Of a DNA stretch of 8,244 bases, positions 5,944 through 8,244 are shown in pieces (the stretch's first letter is position 1; every line of letters starts with the position of its first letter). This DNA is from JBFGWM01 sp041588495. GTDB taxonomy: Bacteria > Pseudomonadota > Gammaproteobacteria > Pseudomonadales > JBFGWM01. The notes under the pieces are model-generated. The model saw nothing but the letters and a program-made list of their open reading frames with translations, had not been told where the DNA came from and made no database searches. The stretch spans positions 1 through 8,244 of the forward strand of contig JBFGWM010000124.1 of assembly GCA_041588495.1 (NCBI GenBank), read 5' to 3'. The translations under genes and the position numbers were made by a program.

Positions 5944-8127
5944 TCAGGTCGACATCAAACCGAGCAGGCGTTCCTGCGCGGAAATGCGCTCTCCATCACC
6001 AGGCTGGTTCAGGCGGTAGGTGCCGTCGGGTTGGAGTTCCCAGCTCTGGCAGTTGTCGGCCAGGTAGATCTCGAGTTCGGCCTGCACCCGCGATGCGAGC
6101 TTGGTGTTCTTGATCGGGAAGCAGGATTCCACGCGGCGCAGCAGGTTGCGTTCCATCCAGTCGGCGCTGGACAGGAACACATCCGGATGGCCGTTGTTCT
6201 CGAAGCAGAAAACGCGCGTGTGTTCGAGAAAGCGCCCGATGATCGAGCGTACGCGAATGTTGTCGGAGACATTGGGCACGCCCGGTCGCAGGCAGCACAT
6301 CCCGCGCACGATCAGGTCGATTTTCACCCCTGCCCGTGAGGCCTTGTACAACGCCTTGATGACCTTGGGCTCCGTCAGGCCGTTCATCTTCAGGATGATG
6401 CGCGCCGGCTTGCCCTTCTTGGCATTTTCCGCCTCGCGCCCGATCAGTTCGAGCATGCGTTTCTGCATGGTGAACGGCGCATGCACGATCTCCTTGAGGC
6501 GCATGGCCTTGCCCATGCCGGTCAGCTGCTGGAACAGCTTGTGTACGTCGTTGGTGATGTTGGCATCGCAGGTGAGCAGGCTGTAGTCGGTGTACAGGCG
6601 CGCGTTCCCGGCATGGTAGTTGCCCGTGCCGAGGTGGGCGTAGCGGACCAGGCCCTCCTTCTCGCGGCGCACGATGAGCATCATCTTGGCGTGGGTCTTG
6701 TAACTCACCACTCCGTAGACGACCACCGCTCCGGCCTCCTGCAGGCGGCTGGCGAGGGTCAGGTTCTCCTCCTCGTCGAAGCGCGCGCGGATTTCGATCA
6801 CGGCGGTGACCTCGGTGCCGCGCTTGGCCGCCTCCACCAGTGCGTCGACGATCTGCGAATCGGAGCCGGTGCGGTACAGGGTCTGCTTGATGGCGAGCAC
6901 ATCGGGGTCCTTGCCCGCTTCGCGGATCAGGTCGACCACCGGGGTGAAGGATTCATAGGGGTGATGCAGGAGGATGTCCTCGTTGCGGATCACGCCGAGC
7001 ACGCTGGAACCCTTCTTCATCGACTTGGGAACGCCCGGGGTGAACGGGGGAAACTTGAGGTTCGCAAACTCGTTCATGCCGGTGACCGCGAACATGCGGG
7101 TCAGGTTGACCGGGCCGTTGACCTCGTACCACTCGTCATCGCCGAGGTCGAACTGGCGGACCAGGGCCTGGATGAGGTGCTGTGGGCAGTTATCGGCAGT
7201 CTCCAGGCGCACGGCATCCCCGTAGCGCCGCGAATGCAGTTCACCGCGCAGGGCCCGTGCCAGGTCATCCACCTCGTCGGAGTCGACGGAGAGGTCGGCG
7301 TTTCGCGTGATGCGGAACTGGTAGCACCCCTTGACCTTCATGCCCGGGAACAGGCGGTCCGCATAGTTATGCAGGATCGAGGACAGGAATATGAAATGCA
7401 CCGAGTCGCCGGAAAGCTCCGGGGGCAGCCGGATCAGCCGCGGCAGGGACCGGGGCGCGGGCACGATGGCCATCCCGGAATCGCGTCCGAAGGCATCCTT
7501 GCCGTCCAGTTCGACAATGAAGTTGAGGCTCTTGTTCACCAGTCGCGGGAACGGGTGCGCGGGGTCCAGCCCGATGGGGCTGATAACCGGCTGCAACTCG
7601 CTCTTGAAGTAGCGGTAGATCCAGTTTTCCTCCTTCTCGTTCCAGTCCTGCCGGCGCAGGAACTCGATGCCCTGCTCGGCGAGTTCGGGAATGATCAGGT
7701 CGTTGAGGATGGCGTACTGGCTGGACACCAGGGCGTGACTGATTCGCGAGATCTCGCGCAGCACGTCCTGCGGCCGCATGCCGTCAGCCTCGGTGATCTC
7801 GCGGGAGAATTTCACCTGGCGCTTGAGCTGGGCCACGCGAATCTCGAAGAACTCGTCCATGTTGCTGCTGAAGATGAGCAGGAACTTGAGGCGTTCAAGG
7901 AGCGGGTGCTCCGGGGTCACCGCCTGCTGCAAAACACGCAGGTTGAACTGAAGGTGGCTGAGAAGGCGGTTGAGGAAATATTTTGAGTCGCCGAGGTTGA
8001 CGCTCTCCAGCCCGGCCTCGCTCTCCACCAGGTCATTTTCGACTTCCTCGGCGGGGACGCTGAGGTCCATGTTGAGTTCGGCGCTGATCTCGGCCGGATC
8101 GTTGCCGGCGTCGCCGGGAATGTTCAT
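5944..8127 (-). CDS. ppk: Polyphosphate kinase 1
   Basis: Reversibly transfers the gamma-phosphate of ATP onto polyphosphate, on the cytoplasmic side of the membrane. It has 727 residues against 688 in E. coli. The extra length is mostly an N-terminal tail of about 48 residues with 13 Asp/Glu and no Lys/Arg. The PPK1 domains follow: an N domain from about 50 with SSNMDEFFEIR (N89 equivalent to ATP-contacting N45), a head domain with GLDPAHPFPRLVNKSLNF, and two catalytic phospholipase-D-like domains. Key residues keep E. coli spacing: R419 (KQTLYR), R449 (RARFDEE), phosphorylated H479 (KTHAKMML) and H636 (LEHTRVF). The FLNRLLSHLQFN segment has Leu where ELS is usual. The ATG at 8127 was chosen because it is one base after the hemB stop; an earlier in-frame ATG (8169) would lie inside conserved hemB coding sequence. 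Only weak Shine-Dalgarno matches precede it, which fits coupling to hemB. Confidence 0.97.
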   Translation of the reverse strand: MNIPGDAGNDPAEISAELNMDLSVPAEEVENDLVESEAGLESVNLGDSKYFLNRLLSHLQFNLRVLQQAVTPEHPLLERLKFLLIFSSNMDEFFEIRVAQLKRQVKFSREITEADGMRPQDVLREISRISHALVSSQYAILNDLIIPELAEQGIEFLRRQDWNEKEENWIYRYFKSELQPVISPIGLDPAHPFPRLVNKSLNFIVELDGKDAFGRDSGMAIVPAPRSLPRLIRLPPELSGDSVHFIFLSSILHNYADRLFPGMKVKGCYQFRITRNADLSVDSDEVDDLARALRGELHSRRYGDAVRLETADNCPQHLIQALVRQFDLGDDEWYEVNGPVNLTRMFAVTGMNEFANLKFPPFTPGVPKSMKKGSSVLGVIRNEDILLHHPYESFTPVVDLIREAGKDPDVLAIKQTLYRTGSDSQIVDALVEAAKRGTEVTAVIEIRARFDEEENLTLASRLQEAGAVVVYGVVSYKTHAKMMLIVRREKEGLVRYAHLGTGNYHAGNARLYTDYSLLTCDANITNDVHKLFQQLTGMGKAMRLKEIVHAPFTMQKRMLELIGREAENAKKGKPARIILKMNGLTEPKVIKALYKASRAGVKIDLIVRGMCCLRPGVPNVSDNIRVRSIIGRFLEHTRVFCFENNGHPDVFLSSADWMERNLLRRVESCFPIKNTKLASRVQAELEIYLADNCQSWELQPDGTYRLNQPGDGERISAQERLLGLMST

Positions 8128-8128
8128 T

Positions 8129-8244
8129 TCAGCCTGTCTCCCGCAGCGCCCGGGCCGCGGATTTCGCATAATAAGTCAGTATGGCATCGGCGCCGGCCCG
8201 GCGCAGGGCCAGCAGGGACTCCATCATGACCGCCGGGCCGTCCA
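8129..8244 (-). CDS. hemB: Porphobilinogen synthase (delta-aminolevulinate dehydratase), C-terminal end
   Basis: Only the last 37 full codons are in the window; the rest lies beyond the right edge. The peptide starts DGPAVMMESLLALRRAGAD, continues with AILTYYAKSAARAL, and ends RETG. It matches the C-terminus of HemB, where a helix ending in RAGAD is followed by a strand with (I/L)xxYFA. HemB condenses two 5-aminolevulinate molecules to porphobilinogen in tetrapyrrole synthesis; no catalytic residues fall within the visible part. The stop TGA (8131-8129) is followed by one base and then the ppk ATG, so the two genes are almost certainly cotranscribed. The neighbouring hemB-ppk order is that of P. 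aeruginosa, which supports the call despite the short length. Confidence 0.85.
   Translation of the reverse strand, partial: DGPAVMMESLLALRRAGADAILTYYAKSAARALRETG

Noticed and set aside
6481..7986. 501-codon open frame on the plus strand antisense to ppk
   Set aside because: Same GC-driven shadow effect; it lies wholly inside PPK1 coding sequence and its translation is a His/Val/Asp-rich mirror composition without motifs.
8128..8169. Upstream ATG for ppk at 8169
   Set aside because: It would overlap hemB by 41 bases and add 14 residues encoded in the hemB C-terminus; the ATG at 8127 directly after the hemB stop is preferred.
1..8244. Novel defence, mobile or biosynthetic system
   Set aside because: Every gene-length coding region is accounted for by conserved housekeeping families in a known order; no repeats, recombinases, toxin-antitoxin pairs or compositional breaks were seen.

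Overview
The window looks like a conserved housekeeping segment of a high-GC gammaproteobacterial chromosome. Rho, thioredoxin, UbiD, Ppx and PPK1 all align by eye along their whole length with the Escherichia coli and Pseudomonas proteins. From memory, the order ubiD - rho - trxA / ppx / ppk - hemB is the one found in Pseudomonas aeruginosa; in E. coli ppk and ppx instead form one operon. An Ectothiorhodospiraceae/Chromatiales-type or pseudomonad-like organism is plausible, but genus cannot be read from these bases.

Layout. Positions 1-4040 hold four collinear minus-strand genes, transcribed right to left: trxA (thioredoxin 1), rho (termination factor), ubiD (3-octaprenyl-4-hydroxybenzoate decarboxylase) and a Fre-like flavin reductase that runs off the left edge. 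A 310-bp divergent region (4041-4350) separates trxA from ppx (exopolyphosphatase), the only plus-strand gene. Ppx faces ppk (polyphosphate kinase 1, minus) tail to tail across 21 bp. Upstream of ppk, with its stop one base before the ppk ATG, is the 3' end of hemB (porphobilinogen synthase), cut by the right edge.

Functional logic. Ppk makes and Ppx degrades polyphosphate. UbiD decarboxylates the ubiquinone precursor with a prenylated-FMN cofactor that is built from reduced FMN, which a Fre-type reductase can supply. Rho appears to have its own promoter and a C-rich, G-poor leader suited to autogenous Rho-dependent attenuation. HemB and Ppk look translationally coupled.

There is no mobile element, CRISPR array, tRNA/rRNA or sign of recent gene transfer, and I do not see an undescribed system. 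The points worth a second look are regulatory: the rho leader, a three-armed GC-rich repeat after trxA, a palindrome between trxA and ppx, and the TTG start of the flavin reductase. At protein level they are an acidic PPK1 extension, a PPK1 motif substitution and a third thioredoxin cysteine.
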